5,385 nucleotides of DNA from Planctomycetota bacterium (lineage in GTDB: Bacteria > Planctomycetota > Phycisphaerae > WQYP01), in contig JAKATV010000540.1 in NCBI GenBank assembly GCA_021818565.1, positions 1-5,385 on the forward strand, written 5' to 3'. The notes below the pieces were generated by a model, which saw nothing but the letters and a program-made list of their open reading frames with translations, was not told the DNA's origin and did no database searches. Each line of letters opens with the position of its first letter. The first letter of the stretch is position 1. The translations under genes and the position numbers were made by a program. This document shows positions 4,590-5,385 of the stretch, piece by piece.

Positions 4590-5385
4590 TACGCTTTGCG
4601 GCTTTTTCGCCGCAGCAATGGCACGGCCAAGAATCCTAAAGCCAGTAGCAACAACGACGCGGGTTCCGGAACGGCTTGAAAATTATAGGCCAAGGCGTAG
4701 GAATCCGTTGTGGCCGCCCAAGATGCGGCACCGCCATTGTCTAAAACTTCCAGGCGATACGTGCCGGGAAGAAGATTCAAGCTATAAATCTGCTGGACGT
4801 TATCCAGGGTGCTGGTACTCGAGGCAACGAGGGAGCCTGCGGCGTTGTAGAGCATCAGGTCCAGATTGTTGAGTGTTTCGTTGTAGGTAACCACGGAACT
4901 TCTTGAAACAAGCTGCTGCACCTGAGCATTCCATACCAGCGTGCTTGTAAGATCATACGCCTGACCGGCATTGCTTAAATCAAACGTGTAATTTGCCGTA
5001 TTGCTGGTCCCGCTGCTGATGGATGAAAAATCCCACCCTTCTTTTTGCGCAATGGGCACCGTGGATGCCGCAGTACGACCCGCCAGAAGATTGCTATATG
5101 AATTGGCAAGGTTCACGAGGCCCGCGCCATACCGCGGGTCCAGCGGCGTTGTGGCGTTGGCTGCCGGTGCCAGATAGGTATATGTGCCATTGGTTACGGT
5201 ATAATTATTGGTCCAGCCGGTAGGCTTTGTCGCCCCGTTAAGCAACAGTGCTTTGATCGTCCGTTCATCCGTTGCGGCCGTGGAATACTGACTTTGACTC
5301 AAGCCGTCGGCGTTGGAATAACCATCCGCAGCCGTGCCGGCCTGCACCATCGCGGCCGCTGCGCCGGCAACAATCGGCGTGGTGT
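4589..5385 (-). CDS. Subtilisin-like (S8) serine protease, C-terminal part, with PPC-like domain and PEP-CTERM anchor
   Basis: Only the 3' end is present: 264 complete codons, with the start beyond the right edge. The Met codon at 5350 is internal, because the frame stays open upstream with TTPIVAGAAAAMVQ. That matches the helix that follows the catalytic Ser in subtilases (GTSxAxPxVAGxAAL); the Ser itself would lie just outside the window. LDPRYGAGLVNL (81-92 of the visible part) matches the end of the S8 catalytic domain. Residues about 117-234 form a beta-rich PPC-like domain, including LDLMLYNAAGSLVASS and LLPGTYRLEVLDN. The C-terminus has VPEPASLLLL from 238, a hydrophobic helix, and the basic tail RRKSRKA, a PEP-CTERM signal. 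Such signals are processed by exosortase, so the product is predicted to be exported and surface-attached. The S8 call rests on the short N-terminal match, the PEP-CTERM call on a clear motif. No co-transcribed gene is visible. Confidence 0.85.
   Translation of the reverse strand, partial: TTPIVAGAAAAMVQAGTAADGYSNADGLSQSQYSTAATDERTIKALLLNGATKPTGWTNNYTVTNGTYTYLAPAANATTPLDPRYGAGLVNLANSYSNLLAGRTAASTVPIAQKEGWDFSSISSGTSNTANYTFDLSNAGQAYDLTSTLVWNAQVQQLVSRSSVVTYNETLNNLDLMLYNAAGSLVASSTSTLDNVQQIYSLNLLPGTYRLEVLDNGGAASWAATTDSYALAYNFQAVPEPASLLLLALGFLAVPLLRRKSRKA

Noticed and set aside
5348..5350. Met codon as the start of the PEP-CTERM protein
   Set aside because: The frame is open upstream to the window edge and encodes TTPIVAGAAAA, which continues the subtilase helix, so the Met is internal.

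Overview
The window looks like a piece of a chromosome of moderate GC content, probably from a planctomycete (Planctomycetota, possibly Phycisphaerae). Two things suggest this: a surface protein ending in a VPEP-type PEP-CTERM sorting signal, and an isochorismatase-fold protein with a DxNTQxD-like start and a PHCVxTPG-like motif that I associate with planctomycete homologues. This is inference from recalled family features; no rRNA or other taxonomic marker is present. No mobile element, CRISPR array, tRNA or rRNA is visible.

Layout. (1) Positions 1-2201, minus strand: most of topA (DNA topoisomerase I), open from its start to the left edge, lacking only its C-terminal end. (2) Positions 2202-2754: a 553-base divergent intergenic region. 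It holds a near-perfect sigma-54 (-24/-12) promoter pointing right, with repeated and palindromic elements upstream and a leader of about 107 bases with two short hairpins. (3) Positions 2755-3495, plus strand: an isochorismatase-fold protein whose catalytic cysteine, lysine and one metal-binding aspartate appear replaced, with an Arg-rich tail. (4) Positions 3496-3549: a short convergent gap with a 7-bp-stem hairpin. (5) Positions 3550-4398, minus strand: a two-module VOC (vicinal oxygen chelate) protein resembling CatE/YfiE-type catechol 2,3-dioxygenase, with its own promoter, operator-like palindrome and strong ribosome binding site. (6) Positions 4589-5385, minus strand: the 3' part of a secreted subtilisin-like (S8) protease with a PPC-like beta domain and a PEP-CTERM anchor; its start lies beyond the right edge.

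The genes do not form one operon or an obvious pathway. topA is housekeeping, and each other gene seems to have its own control region. The most unusual unit is the sigma-54 promoter driving an apparently catalytically dead isochorismatase-fold protein. That suggests a regulated, perhaps ligand-binding rather than hydrolytic, role. I see no strong evidence for a wholly new multi-gene system.
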